A DNA stretch of 33,138 nt from Ruminococcus sp. (GTDB taxonomy: Bacteria; Bacillota; Clostridia; Oscillospirales; Ruminococcaceae), in NCBI RefSeq assembly GCF_019417665.1, contig NZ_DXUU01000034.1:1-33138 (forward strand). The letters run 5' to 3'. The position numbers and the translations under genes are program-made. The notes under the pieces are model-generated. The model made no database searches. It was not told where the DNA came from and saw only the letters and a list, made by a program, of their open reading frames with translations. Positions 7,757 to 15,830 of the stretch are shown here, piece after piece; position 1 is the stretch's first letter, and every line of letters starts with the position of its first letter.

Positions 7757-9424
7757 ATGGATCATAACTTTTACTGTGACGGCGTGGACAAAGCGCCGCA
7801 GCGTTCCCTGTTCAATGCGCTGGGAATGACAAAAGAAGAGATGGAACGTCCTCTGGTAGGTATCGTTTCTTCCTATAACGAGATCGTGCCGGGTCATATG
7901 AACATTGACAAGATCGTAGACGCGGTCAAAATGGGCGTCGCTATGGCAGGCGGTACTCCGGTGGTATTCCCGGCGATCGCAGTTTGTGACGGCATTGCTA
8001 TGGGTCACGTGGGCATGAAATATTCTCTGGTCACACGTGATCTCATTGCCGATTCCACAGAATGTATGGCACTGGCACACCACTTTGACGCACTGGTCAT
8101 GATCCCCAACTGCGACAAGAATGTACCGGGTCTGCTCATGGCGGCAGCAAGAGTCAATGTCCCCACTGTCTTTGTCAGCGGCGGTTCTATGCTTGCCGGT
8201 CATGTCAAGGGCAGCAAAACCAGTCTGTCCAGCATGTTTGAAGCCGTTGGCTCTTATGCAGCAGGCAAGTTCACCCTGGAAGATGTGGAAGAATTCGAGA
8301 ACAAGGCTTGCCCCACCTGCGGTTCCTGCTCCGGCATGTACACCGCAAACTCCATGAACTGCCTGACAGAAGTACTGGGCATGGGTCTCAAAGGCAACGG
8401 TACTATTCCGGCGGTTTATTCCGAGAGAATCAAGCTGGCAAAGCAGGCTGGTATGGCTGTTATGGAACTGTACCGCAAGAACATTCGCCCCAGAGATATT
8501 CTGACAGCTGAGGCTTTTGAGAATGCTCTGACCGCAGATATGGCACTGGGCTGCTCCACCAACAGTATGCTGCACATTCCGGCAATCGCCAACGAATGCG
8601 GCATCAAAATTGACCTGGATATGGTCAACGAGATCAGCGCAAGAACCCCGAATATCTGCCATCTGGCTCCGGCAGGTCACGCCTATATGGAAGACCTCAA
8701 CGAAGCCGGCGGTGTATATGCCGTTCTGAACGAGCTGACCAAGAAGAATCTGATCCACACAGACGTTATGACCGTTACCGGCAAGACGCTGGGCGAGAAT
8801 ATCCAGGGATGTCTCAATAAGAACCACGATATCATCCGTCCCATTGACCAACCGTACAGCGAAACCGGCGGCATTGCTGTCCTCAAGGGCAATCTGGCGC
8901 CGGACAGATGCGTGGTCAAGAGAAGTGCCGTTGCGCCGGAAATGCTGGTGCACAGCGGCCCTGCAAAGGTATTCAACAGCGAGGAAGAGGCTATCGTGGC
9001 TATCAAGGGCGGCAAAATCGTCAAGGGCGATGTGGTTGTCATCCGCTATGAAGGTCCTGCCGGCGGCCCGGGTATGCGTGAGATGCTCTCCCCCACTTCG
9101 GCAATTGCCGGCATGGGTCTGGACAAGGATGTGGCACTGATCACAGACGGACGTTTCTCTGGTGCAACACGCGGTGCGGCAATCGGTCACGTTTCCCCGG
9201 AAGCAGTTAACGGCGGTACGATTGCCTATGTCCAGGACGGCGATATCATTTCCATCGATATCCCCAATCATAGCATTACGCTGGAGGTTTCTGATGCGGA
9301 ACTGGAAAAGCGCAAAAAGACTACCAAGATCCAGACAAAGGAGAATCTCACTGGTTATCTAAAACGGTACGCAAAGATGGTTTCGTCTGCGGATAAGGGT
9401 GCGATCATCAACCAAATGGATTAA
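7757..9424 (+). CDS. ilvD: dihydroxy-acid dehydratase
   Basis: An iron-sulfur dehydratase that turns 2,3-dihydroxy-isovalerate and its isoleucine homologue into the 2-oxo acids. It has 555 residues, normal for IlvD. The Fe-S ligand cysteines include C119 in NCDKNVPG and C191 in CPTCGSCSGMYTANSMNCL (from C185). The C-terminal region has the conserved GPAGGPGMREML and DGRFSGATRG motifs. The start at 7757 follows AAGAGGT. It lies in the same transcript as ilvC and leuC unless the hairpin before it terminates. Confidence 0.97.
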   Translation: MDHNFYCDGVDKAPQRSLFNALGMTKEEMERPLVGIVSSYNEIVPGHMNIDKIVDAVKMGVAMAGGTPVVFPAIAVCDGIAMGHVGMKYSLVTRDLIADSTECMALAHHFDALVMIPNCDKNVPGLLMAAARVNVPTVFVSGGSMLAGHVKGSKTSLSSMFEAVGSYAAGKFTLEDVEEFENKACPTCGSCSGMYTANSMNCLTEVLGMGLKGNGTIPAVYSERIKLAKQAGMAVMELYRKNIRPRDILTAEAFENALTADMALGCSTNSMLHIPAIANECGIKIDLDMVNEISARTPNICHLAPAGHAYMEDLNEAGGVYAVLNELTKKNLIHTDVMTVTGKTLGENIQGCLNKNHDIIRPIDQPYSETGGIAVLKGNLAPDRCVVKRSAVAPEMLVHSGPAKVFNSEEEAIVAIKGGKIVKGDVVVIRYEGPAGGPGMREMLSPTSAIAGMGLDKDVALITDGRFSGATRGAAIGHVSPEAVNGGTIAYVQDGDIISIDIPNHSITLEVSDAELEKRKKTTKIQTKENLTGYLKRYAKMVSSADKGAIINQMD

Positions 9425-9455
9425 ATTATAATAAGAATAAGGAGGAATTTTACCC

Positions 9456-10718
9456 ATGGGTATGACAATGACACAAAAGATCCTTGCGGCACATGCCGGC
9501 CTGGACTCCGTTGAAGCTGGTCAATTGATCCTGGTGAACTTAGACCGGGTTCTGGGCAACGACATCACTTCCCCGGTAGCAATCCGGGAATTCAACAAGC
9601 TGGGCACTGACAAGGTGTTCGACAAGGAAAAGGTGACCATGGTTATGGATCACTTTGCCCCTAACAAGGATATCAAGGCTGCGACACAGTGCAAAATGTG
9701 CCGTGATTTCTGTGGCGAACAGGAGATCACCCACTTCTACGATGTGGGACAGATGGGCATTGAACACGCCCTGCTCCCGGAAAAAGGACTGGTTGTCTCC
9801 GGGGATGTAGTGATCGGTGCAGACTCCCACACCTGTACATACGGCGCACTGGGCGCATTCTCCACCGGTGTCGGCTCCACCGATATGGCATGCGGCATGG
9901 CAATCGGCAAGGCATGGTTCAAGGTACCGTCGGCAATCAAGTTTGTCCTGAAAGGCAAGCTGAATCCGTACATCTCCGGCAAGGACGTGATCCTGCACAT
10001 TATCGGCAAAATCGGCGTAGACGGTGCACTGTATCGTTCTATGGAATTCACAGGCCCGGGTGTAGCTTCGCTGACCATGAGCGACCGTCTCACAATGACC
10101 AACATGGCAATTGAAGCCGGTGCAAAGAACGGTATCTTCGAAGTAGACGAACAGACGCTTGCTTTCGTGGCAGAGCACAGCGACCGCAAGCCGGTTGTCT
10201 ACAAGGCAGACGAGGACGCAGCTTATGACGAGGTCATCGAGATCGACCTGTCTGAGATCAAGTCCACCGTTGCATTCCCCCATCTGCCGGGCAACACACG
10301 TACCATTGATGAAGTGGGCGATGTGAAGATCGACCAGGTAGTGATCGGCTCCTGCACCAACGGGTTCTACAAGGATATCGAGGAAGCTGCTTCTATCATT
10401 CGCGGCAAGAAGGTGGCAAAGAATGTCCGTGCCATCATCATTCCGGCAACACAGGCGATCTACCTTAAGGCGATGGAAAATGGTCTGCTGAAGGACTTCA
10501 TTGAGGCTGGATGCATTGTTTCCACACCCACCTGCGGTCCGTGCCTGGGCGGACATATGGGTATTCTGGCTGCCGGAGAGCGTGCTGTTTCTACCACAAA
10601 CCGGAACTTTGTGGGACGTATGGGACATCCGGAATCGGAAGTATACCTGGCTAGTCCTGCGGTAGCCGCAGCAAGTGCCATTGCCGGCAAGATCGTTTCC
10701 CCGAAGGAGGTACTGTAA
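9456..10718 (+). CDS. leuC: 3-isopropylmalate dehydratase large subunit
   Basis: The large subunit of isopropylmalate isomerase, an aconitase-type [4Fe-4S] enzyme that converts 2- to 3-isopropylmalate. The 420-residue length fits the archaeal/clostridial form (LeuC2/homoaconitase-like) better than the ~465-residue proteobacterial form. Cluster ligands are visible: C300 in IGSCTNG, and C360 and C363 in PTCGPCLGGHMG. The active-site motif GADSHTCTYGALG begins at 121. The start has TAAGGAGG upstream. Only 2 bases separate its stop from leuD. Confidence 0.96.
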   Translation: MGMTMTQKILAAHAGLDSVEAGQLILVNLDRVLGNDITSPVAIREFNKLGTDKVFDKEKVTMVMDHFAPNKDIKAATQCKMCRDFCGEQEITHFYDVGQMGIEHALLPEKGLVVSGDVVIGADSHTCTYGALGAFSTGVGSTDMACGMAIGKAWFKVPSAIKFVLKGKLNPYISGKDVILHIIGKIGVDGALYRSMEFTGPGVASLTMSDRLTMTNMAIEAGAKNGIFEVDEQTLAFVAEHSDRKPVVYKADEDAAYDEVIEIDLSEIKSTVAFPHLPGNTRTIDEVGDVKIDQVVIGSCTNGFYKDIEEAASIIRGKKVAKNVRAIIIPATQAIYLKAMENGLLKDFIEAGCIVSTPTCGPCLGGHMGILAAGERAVSTTNRNFVGRMGHPESEVYLASPAVAAASAIAGKIVSPKEVL

Positions 10719-10720
10719 TC

Positions 10721-11215
10721 ATGAAGCTAAACGGAACTGTTATCAAATACGGCGACAACGTGGACACGGATGTTATCATCCCGGCACGTTATCTGAACAC
10801 TATCGACAAGAAAGAACTTGCCTCCCACTGCATGGAGGATCTGGATACCACATTCACCAGCCGTGTGAGGCCCGGCGATATTATGGTGGGCGGCGAGAAT
10901 TTCGGCTGCGGTTCCTCCCGGGAACATGCACCCATTGCCATTAAGGAAAGCGGCATTGCACTGGTTATCGCCAAGAGCTTTGCAAGAATTTTCTACCGCA
11001 ATTCCATCAATATCGGGCTTGCCATTGTGGAGTGCCCGGAGGCTGTGGATGCCATCAACGAGGGCGACACTGTGGAAGCTGATCTGGACAACGGCGTAAT
11101 CCGTGACGTGACAAACGGCAAGGAATTCCATGTGGCACCGTTCCCGGCGTTTATTCAGACGATTATTGCAAATGGCGGGCTGATTGAGTCTATCAAGAGC
11201 GGCGCGGTGAAGTAA
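10721..11215 (+). CDS. leuD: 3-isopropylmalate dehydratase small subunit
   Basis: The swivel-domain subunit that pairs with LeuC. The 164 residues match the short clostridial/archaeal type. The substrate-specificity loop lies after DTDVIIPARYL (16-26), and the conserved GENFGCGSSREHAP spans 58-71. Its AAGGAGG ribosome binding site lies inside the end of leuC, consistent with coupled translation and stoichiometric assembly. It is the last gene of the operon and is followed by a strong terminator. Confidence 0.96.
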   Translation: MKLNGTVIKYGDNVDTDVIIPARYLNTIDKKELASHCMEDLDTTFTSRVRPGDIMVGGENFGCGSSREHAPIAIKESGIALVIAKSFARIFYRNSINIGLAIVECPEAVDAINEGDTVEADLDNGVIRDVTNGKEFHVAPFPAFIQTIIANGGLIESIKSGAVK

Positions 11216-11257
11216 AACCAATAAAAGGAAAGCTGCTATTGGTATAGATTTTACAAT

Positions 11258-11302
11258 AAAAAAGAGCTGCTGCACCAACTTTTACGGTGCAGCAGCTCTT
11301 TT
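11258..11302. terminator. terminator after leuD, bidirectional
   Basis: A perfect 13-bp stem (11264-11276 with 11286-11298) is flanked by an A6 tract and TTTT. It serves leuD on the plus strand and the TIGR04076 gene on the minus strand. Confidence 0.9.
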
Positions 11303-11319
11303 GCTGTATATTGCATATT

Positions 11320-11676
11320 TTATTGCGGTTCTTTCCAATAGCCGCCCTTGTGGAAATTTTCGTTTCCAAGAGGCGTTGCGGTCAGACGAAACATGACACA
11401 GCCATCAGGACATACAATATTCTTGCTGTATTTTCCATCACCGCCGAGGTTTTCCAGATCGCCGCCGCTTCTGATTGCTTCCATAAGCGGGTACAATAGC
11501 ATCATTGTTTTACTGCAAATACCATATCCACTATCGTTTACAGGACAGCCATAAGTACAGTGGTACTTGTCCCCGATTTCTTCACCATTACGGCAGTAGC
11601 GCTCTGTATGGTCACCACGCAGAAAACCTACCACCTCAATTTCAAATTCATATTCTTCATCGTACCATTTTTTCAT
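11320..11676 (-). CDS. TIGR04076 family protein
   Basis: A 118-residue cytoplasmic protein rich in cysteine (C28, C40, C44, C54, C89, C93) with the CPDGCVMFRL motif near 89-98. Spacing and sequence match the TIGR04076 family of short clostridial proteins of unknown function; the cysteines may bind a metal or Fe-S cluster. The start at 11676 has GGGAGGATATCC upstream. It is 15 bases downstream of the GNAT gene and probably shares its promoter at 12147-12175. It forms part of a minus-strand insert inside the leucine cluster. Confidence 0.8.
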   Translation of the reverse strand: MKKWYDEEYEFEIEVVGFLRGDHTERYCRNGEEIGDKYHCTYGCPVNDSGYGICSKTMMLLYPLMEAIRSGGDLENLGGDGKYSKNIVCPDGCVMFRLTATPLGNENFHKGGYWKEPQ

Positions 11677-11691
11677 GGATATCCTCCCCTA

Positions 11692-12108
11692 CTAATCAAT
11701 ATGCTTCATAATTTTAAGTCGTTGTGCTTCATTTGCTTCGAATCCAAATTTTGAATAAAAAGGAATCTTATCCGGCATAGCACATAGCTCAACAAAGATT
11801 TCTGTACCACTTATCCCATTTTTATTGATGAAATCCAGTAGTTCATAAATCATCATTTTTCCTATACCTTTATGTTGGTATTCCGGTCTTACAACAACAT
11901 CTTTTATGTAATAATCCAGTCCAATATCACCAATCATTCTTGCCATTGCTACAATCTTATCATTATCCCAAACAGAAATTCTGAACAGTGTATGTTGCAT
12001 GGCGAGTTTAGTCTGTTCCAATGAAGGACCTTGCCCCCATACTGTTTCCCATAACGTAATAAATTCTTCGGCAGTTAATTCGTTGTATTTTATCGTATAG
12101 CCATTCAT
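11692..12108 (-). CDS. GNAT family N-acetyltransferase
   Basis: A 138-residue acetyl-CoA-dependent acyltransferase of the GCN5 superfamily. It has the family's order of elements: an N-terminal strand-helix region, VAMARMIGDIGLDYYIKDVV (motif D/A strands), the acetyl-CoA loop RPEYQHKGIGKMMI (Q/RxxGxG/A, about 75-88), and a C-terminal FYSKFGFE before the last strand. The substrate cannot be told. The ATG at 12108 is preferred because GAGGT lies 6 bases upstream; an ATG two codons earlier touches the ribosome binding site. Base composition is more AT-rich than the flanking leu genes. Confidence 0.85.
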   Translation of the reverse strand: MNGYTIKYNELTAEEFITLWETVWGQGPSLEQTKLAMQHTLFRISVWDNDKIVAMARMIGDIGLDYYIKDVVVRPEYQHKGIGKMMIYELLDFINKNGISGTEIFVELCAMPDKIPFYSKFGFEANEAQRLKIMKHID

Positions 12109-12130
12109 ATTCATACCTCGACAAGCTTCG

Positions 12131-12195
12131 ATTTGTTTATATGCTAATTATACCACGCCACCTCAAATCTGTCAATTTCTCAGCAAATACTACAA
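12131..12195 (-). repeat. duplicated promoter segment, copy 1
   Basis: About 65 bases, close to 90% identical to 13263-13326. Each copy carries a consensus promoter and the shared tail TCAGCAAAT.CT.CAA, upstream of unrelated genes. Confidence 0.8.
12147..12175 (-). promoter_or_regulatory. promoter of the GNAT/TIGR04076 operon
   Basis: On the minus strand, TTGACA (12170-12175), 17 bases, TATAAT (12147-12152), a perfect consensus. Confidence 0.88.
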
Positions 12196-12219
12196 CAACA
12201 TTACTATCACAATAATCTG

Positions 12220-12237
12220 AAAAGCGGCAGCGCTTTT
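12220..12237 (-). terminator. weak terminator-like hairpin after the hydrolase gene
   Basis: AAAAGCG (12220-12226) and CGCTTTT (12231-12237) close a four-base loop about 50 bases beyond the hydrolase stop. No long T run follows. Confidence 0.35.
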
Positions 12238-12285
12238 ATGGTATCAAATAAATTGGAATTTATCGGTAAGAGAAATCAGAAGCAT

Positions 12286-13239
12286 TCAGTTGCTTGACAA
12301 AAATTGAATGATATTTTCACTAATTTCTTTATATTCGTAGTCGTGAACGTAATGCGGACAATCCAATTCTATATACTTTCCGTTATCCACTTGAGCAATA
12401 TACTCTTTCGCTATTCTGCGCCATGTTTCTTTGTCGAACCCTGTTCCTCCAGAACCGTCCGAAATAAACAGCAGCATTGGAACTTGCGGAACGCCCATAT
12501 CCTGAACTTTTTTCGCATTTTCCTTAACTGATTCGCATTCGTTAATCATCGTTACTGTTGCAGTACGGTTATAAAAAACTGCTCTGTAGATTTTCTTTTC
12601 AGTATCAGTTAACGTACCATTTGTAATTGCATCACTTTCTGAAATTCCCGGTATCAAACGAGTTACGCCGATTCTTGCTGCAAAACTTGAAACACGCATA
12701 AGCGGCATATTGATTTTCATGCTTTCATAATACTGCGGTACTGCCATATCAAGTCCAATAATTGCAGACACCTCATCGGGATATTTCTGTGCCCAGTACA
12801 GTGCTTCAAGACCAGACATTGAATGAGGACATAAAACATATGGTGCATTTAACCCTGCTGTTTCCAATGCGGCTCTTGTATCTTCCAGTATTGAATCAAT
12901 ATCTCTGCTTTTATCAACAACATCGCTGAATCCATACCCAAATTTTTCTACTACTGCGATCCTATATTCATCGTTCAAACAAGAATATAGCGATTTGAAA
13001 TCTAATATTGGAGAACAAGTACCTCCACCTGACATAAAAACTAGTGTTGTTTCGCTGTCTCCTTCGGTGTAAACACTCATATTATTTCCATCAACCGTAA
13101 CAATTTCTCCAAGAGGTGATAGAAATTCAGCCTCCTTTATTGAGTGAATCCGATGATTTATGTATATTGCTAATATCAATAAAATTACTATGGCGATGAT
13201 AATCAAAATTATTTTCACAGTCTTTTTACATTTCATCAT
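12286..13239 (-). CDS. membrane-anchored alpha/beta hydrolase
   Basis: A 317-residue protein with an N-terminal membrane anchor (about 6-27, VKIILIIIAIVILLILAIYI) and an extracytoplasmic alpha/beta hydrolase domain. The fold is shown by the oxyanion-loop strand TLVFMSGGGT, the nucleophile elbow PHSMSGLEA (Ser in a H-S-M-S-G context), the acid-strand LLFISDG, and a C-terminal His in LDCPHYVHDYE. The substrate is unknown; esterase or peptidase-like activity is possible. The ATG at 13239 has AGGAG 7 bases upstream; an earlier in-frame ATG at 13263 overlaps the promoter-proximal leader. AT-rich compared with leuB, consistent with insertion into the leucine cluster. Confidence 0.82.
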   Translation of the reverse strand: MMKCKKTVKIILIIIAIVILLILAIYINHRIHSIKEAEFLSPLGEIVTVDGNNMSVYTEGDSETTLVFMSGGGTCSPILDFKSLYSCLNDEYRIAVVEKFGYGFSDVVDKSRDIDSILEDTRAALETAGLNAPYVLCPHSMSGLEALYWAQKYPDEVSAIIGLDMAVPQYYESMKINMPLMRVSSFAARIGVTRLIPGISESDAITNGTLTDTEKKIYRAVFYNRTATVTMINECESVKENAKKVQDMGVPQVPMLLFISDGSGGTGFDKETWRRIAKEYIAQVDNGKYIELDCPHYVHDYEYKEISENIIQFLSSN

Positions 13240-13262
13240 ATTATTTCTCCTGTTAAATTCCA

Positions 13263-13326
13263 ATTTGTTTTATGCTAATTATACCACACCGCCCGAAATC
13301 TGTCAATTTCTCAGCAAATGCTGCAA
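13263..13326 (-). repeat. duplicated promoter segment, copy 2
   Basis: Second copy of the 65-base promoter repeat at 12131-12195. It drives the hydrolase gene. Confidence 0.8.
13278..13306 (-). promoter_or_regulatory. promoter of the alpha/beta hydrolase gene
   Basis: On the minus strand, TTGACA (13301-13306), 17 bases, TATAAT (13278-13283). Confidence 0.88.
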
Positions 13327-13393
13327 AAGAATCCATATCGCACTGTTGCGTAAACTACAAACGTTTTGTTTCCCAGAATTTTTATCAAAAACC

Positions 13394-13422
13394 TTGTAAT
13401 TTCCTTTGATTTGGTGTATAAT
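13394..13422 (+). promoter_or_regulatory. promoter of leuB-DUF815-ilvA-ridA
   Basis: TTGTAA (13394-13399), 17 bases, TATAAT (13417-13422). The leader to leuB is only about 60 bases and holds no T-box or leader-peptide pattern, so this operon seems to lack the controls used for leuA and ilvB. Confidence 0.8.
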
Positions 13423-13485
13423 AAAGAAGTATTTGCGGAACAAACGCTTTTTCTCCGCTAATCTGAACACAAAGGAGCAATTCTC

Positions 13486-14568
13486 ATGAATTATAACATC
13501 GCATTACTCCGCGGCGACGGCATCGGCCCGGAGATCGTAGACAGCGCAGTCGCTGTTCTCCAGAAGATCGGCGAAAAGTTCGGCCACACCTTCAACTGCA
13601 CGCCCTACCTCATCGGCGGCTGTGCCATTGATGCCACAGGTGTACCCCTGCCCCAGGAAACCATTGACGGTTGTCTCGCAAGCGACAGCGTTTTGCTGGG
13701 CGCTGTGGGCGGTGCTGTTGGTCACAACAAGTGGGACTCCATGCCGCCTCACCTGCGTCCGGAAAAAGCTCTGCTGGGTATCCGGGAAGCCCTGGGACTG
13801 TTCACCAATCTGCGCCCGGCGAAACTGTATCCGGCTCTAAAAGGTGACTGCCCGCTTCGGGAAGATATCGTGGCAAAGGGCTTCGATATCATGATGGTGC
13901 GTGAGCTGACCGGCGGTATTTATTTCGGCGAACGCGGCAGACGGGAAGGCAAGTACGGCGAAGAAGCCTACGACACCGAGTGCTACAGCAGAATGGAGAT
14001 CGAACGCATTGCTCGTGTTGCCTTTGAGACGGCGCAGAAGCGCAATAAGAATGTGATCAGCATCGACAAGGCAAATGTTCTGGAAAGCTCCCGTCTGTGG
14101 CGTGAAGTAGTTCACGAGGTTGCAAAGGATTATCCTGATGTTACCCTGACGGATATGCTGGTGGACAATGCGGCAATGCAGCTGGTAAAAAATCCGAGAC
14201 AGTTCGACGTGGTAGTCACTTCCAACATGTTCGGTGACATTCTGTCCGACGAGGCATCTCAGATCACCGGTTCTATTGGCATGCTGCCGTCTGCTTCGCT
14301 GGGGGCTACCAAGCGTGGTATGTACGAACCGATCCATGGCTCCGCACCGGATATCGCCGGACAGAACAAGGCGAACCCCATCGCCACCATTCTCTCTGCG
14401 GCTATGATGCTGCGGTATTCCTTTGACCTCATGGACGAGGCACAGGCAATTGAGGACGCTGTGGACGCATATCTGAACGCTGGCTACCGTACTGCTGATC
14501 TGGCTGGCGAGGGTGTCACACCACTGTCCTGCACAGAATGCACTGAAAAGATCATTGAACTACTGTAA
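13486..14568 (+). CDS. leuB: 3-isopropylmalate dehydrogenase
   Basis: NAD-dependent oxidative decarboxylation of 3-isopropylmalate to 2-oxoisocaproate in leucine synthesis. The 360 residues fit LeuB. It begins IALLRGDGIGPEIVD, has the substrate-binding ELTGGIYFGERG (140s), the catalytic Lys/Asp region SIDKANVLESSRLWREVV, the metal-binding DNAAMQLVKNPRQFDVVV and SNMFGDILSDEAS, and the NAD-site HGSAPDIAGQNKANPIA. AAAGGAG precedes the start. It is separated from leuCD by the minus-strand insert at 11.3-13.3 kb and now leads a separate operon with ilvA. Confidence 0.97.
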   Translation: MNYNIALLRGDGIGPEIVDSAVAVLQKIGEKFGHTFNCTPYLIGGCAIDATGVPLPQETIDGCLASDSVLLGAVGGAVGHNKWDSMPPHLRPEKALLGIREALGLFTNLRPAKLYPALKGDCPLREDIVAKGFDIMMVRELTGGIYFGERGRREGKYGEEAYDTECYSRMEIERIARVAFETAQKRNKNVISIDKANVLESSRLWREVVHEVAKDYPDVTLTDMLVDNAAMQLVKNPRQFDVVVTSNMFGDILSDEASQITGSIGMLPSASLGATKRGMYEPIHGSAPDIAGQNKANPIATILSAAMMLRYSFDLMDEAQAIEDAVDAYLNAGYRTADLAGEGVTPLSCTECTEKIIELL

Positions 14569-14614
14569 TGTAACGCCATACAGCCAATTCAAAATTACGA
14601 AAGAGATGACCCTT

Positions 14615-15802
14615 ATGACCCCTAGAGAAGAAATCGGATATGGTCTGGATGCCCTTGTGATCTTTCGCAGTCTCCAGCACGATCCGGTGATTCGTGCGCT
14701 GATGCAGTTCTGCCACACCGACTCCGGCAACACACCAGCACAGATTCGCTTTTACAGTGCCATGACTGCAGCATTGTACGAACAGCAGGACGATTTGACC
14801 AGCTATCTGGAACAGATCGTCTTGGAACATGAAAATGTCTATGTACAGCGTGCTGGTGCCGGCGAGCCTGTTTCCCCCAACATGGAGGCTTGTCTCCATA
14901 CGGAACTGAAACTGCTGGGCAGAATTGCAATGCTCTCCCCGGCACAGATGCAGGCGGAAATGCAGACTAGCATTCCCCTGCCCAGCTGGCAGACTCACAA
15001 AACTGATCTGGATGCGATGTACTCCAAGCGTGTGGCAAATATTGAACACCACGGCTATGGCATATATGCACGGCATCATATGTTTACCGTGGGCGCAGGC
15101 GGCGAGCTCATTCCAGTACAGTACCCTGATCCCATCTCCCTGGATAACATGGTAGGCTACGAACGGGAGCGTAGCATTGTTGTGGAAAATACAAAAGCGT
15201 TGCTGGAAGGAAAATATGCCTCCAATGTGCTCCTCGCCGGAGATGCCGGAACGGGAAAGTCTGCCACAGTCAAAGCCATTGCCAATGCATTCAAGGACGA
15301 TGGGCTGCGGCTCATTGAATTGAACAAGGATCAGCTGTGCTACATTCCTCAGATCATGGATCATCTGTGCAAAAATCCGCTGAAATTCATCCTGTTCATC
15401 GATGACCTGACATTCTCCGAGGACGACCCGAACTTCGGCACACTGAAAGCTACGCTAGAAGGCAGCATTGCCGCACGGATGAAGAACACAGTCATCTATG
15501 CCACCAGCAACCGCCGTCATCTGGTAAAGGAAACCTTCGATGATGGCAGCGACAAGCACTCCAACGATACCGTTCAGGAACGCATTTCCCTATCAGAACG
15601 GTTCGGCATTACTATTACCTACAGCCGTCCCCAGAAAGATCTGTATCTGGAGATCGTCCACGCACTGGCACAGCAGTCAGGCCTCCGCATGAGCCAGCAG
15701 GAACTGGATGCCCGGGCGGAACAGTTCGCACTACAGAAAAGCGGCAGAAGTGCCCGTGCGGCAAGACAGCTGATAGACCAGCTGCTGACGCAGTATAAAT
15801 GA
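14615..15802 (+). CDS. DUF815 AAA+ ATPase
   Basis: A 395-residue predicted AAA+ ATPase of the DUF815 (COG2607) family. An N-terminal helical region of about 170 residues is followed by the ATPase domain: Walker A GDAGTGKS at 209-216, Walker B FILFIDD at 258-264, a sensor-1-type region VIYATSNRRHLVKETF, and an arginine-finger-like SLSERFGI. The family's role is not known; it is found in many bacteria and may remodel a partner complex. The ATG at 14615 is chosen because AAAGAG lies about 9 bases upstream, though an ATG three codons earlier is also possible. It sits between leuB and ilvA in one transcription unit, 28 bases before ilvA, an unexpected place for it. Confidence 0.88.
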   Translation: MTPREEIGYGLDALVIFRSLQHDPVIRALMQFCHTDSGNTPAQIRFYSAMTAALYEQQDDLTSYLEQIVLEHENVYVQRAGAGEPVSPNMEACLHTELKLLGRIAMLSPAQMQAEMQTSIPLPSWQTHKTDLDAMYSKRVANIEHHGYGIYARHHMFTVGAGGELIPVQYPDPISLDNMVGYERERSIVVENTKALLEGKYASNVLLAGDAGTGKSATVKAIANAFKDDGLRLIELNKDQLCYIPQIMDHLCKNPLKFILFIDDLTFSEDDPNFGTLKATLEGSIAARMKNTVIYATSNRRHLVKETFDDGSDKHSNDTVQERISLSERFGITITYSRPQKDLYLEIVHALAQQSGLRMSQQELDARAEQFALQKSGRSARAARQLIDQLLTQYK

Positions 15803-15830
15803 TATTGTAAAATGAAAGGAAGTCTTATCC

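Noticed and set aside
6545..9271. A 908-codon open frame on the minus strand across ilvC and ilvD
   Set aside because: It is antisense to two certain genes, has Cys/His-rich composition typical of a shadow frame, no ribosome binding site and no recognisable domain.
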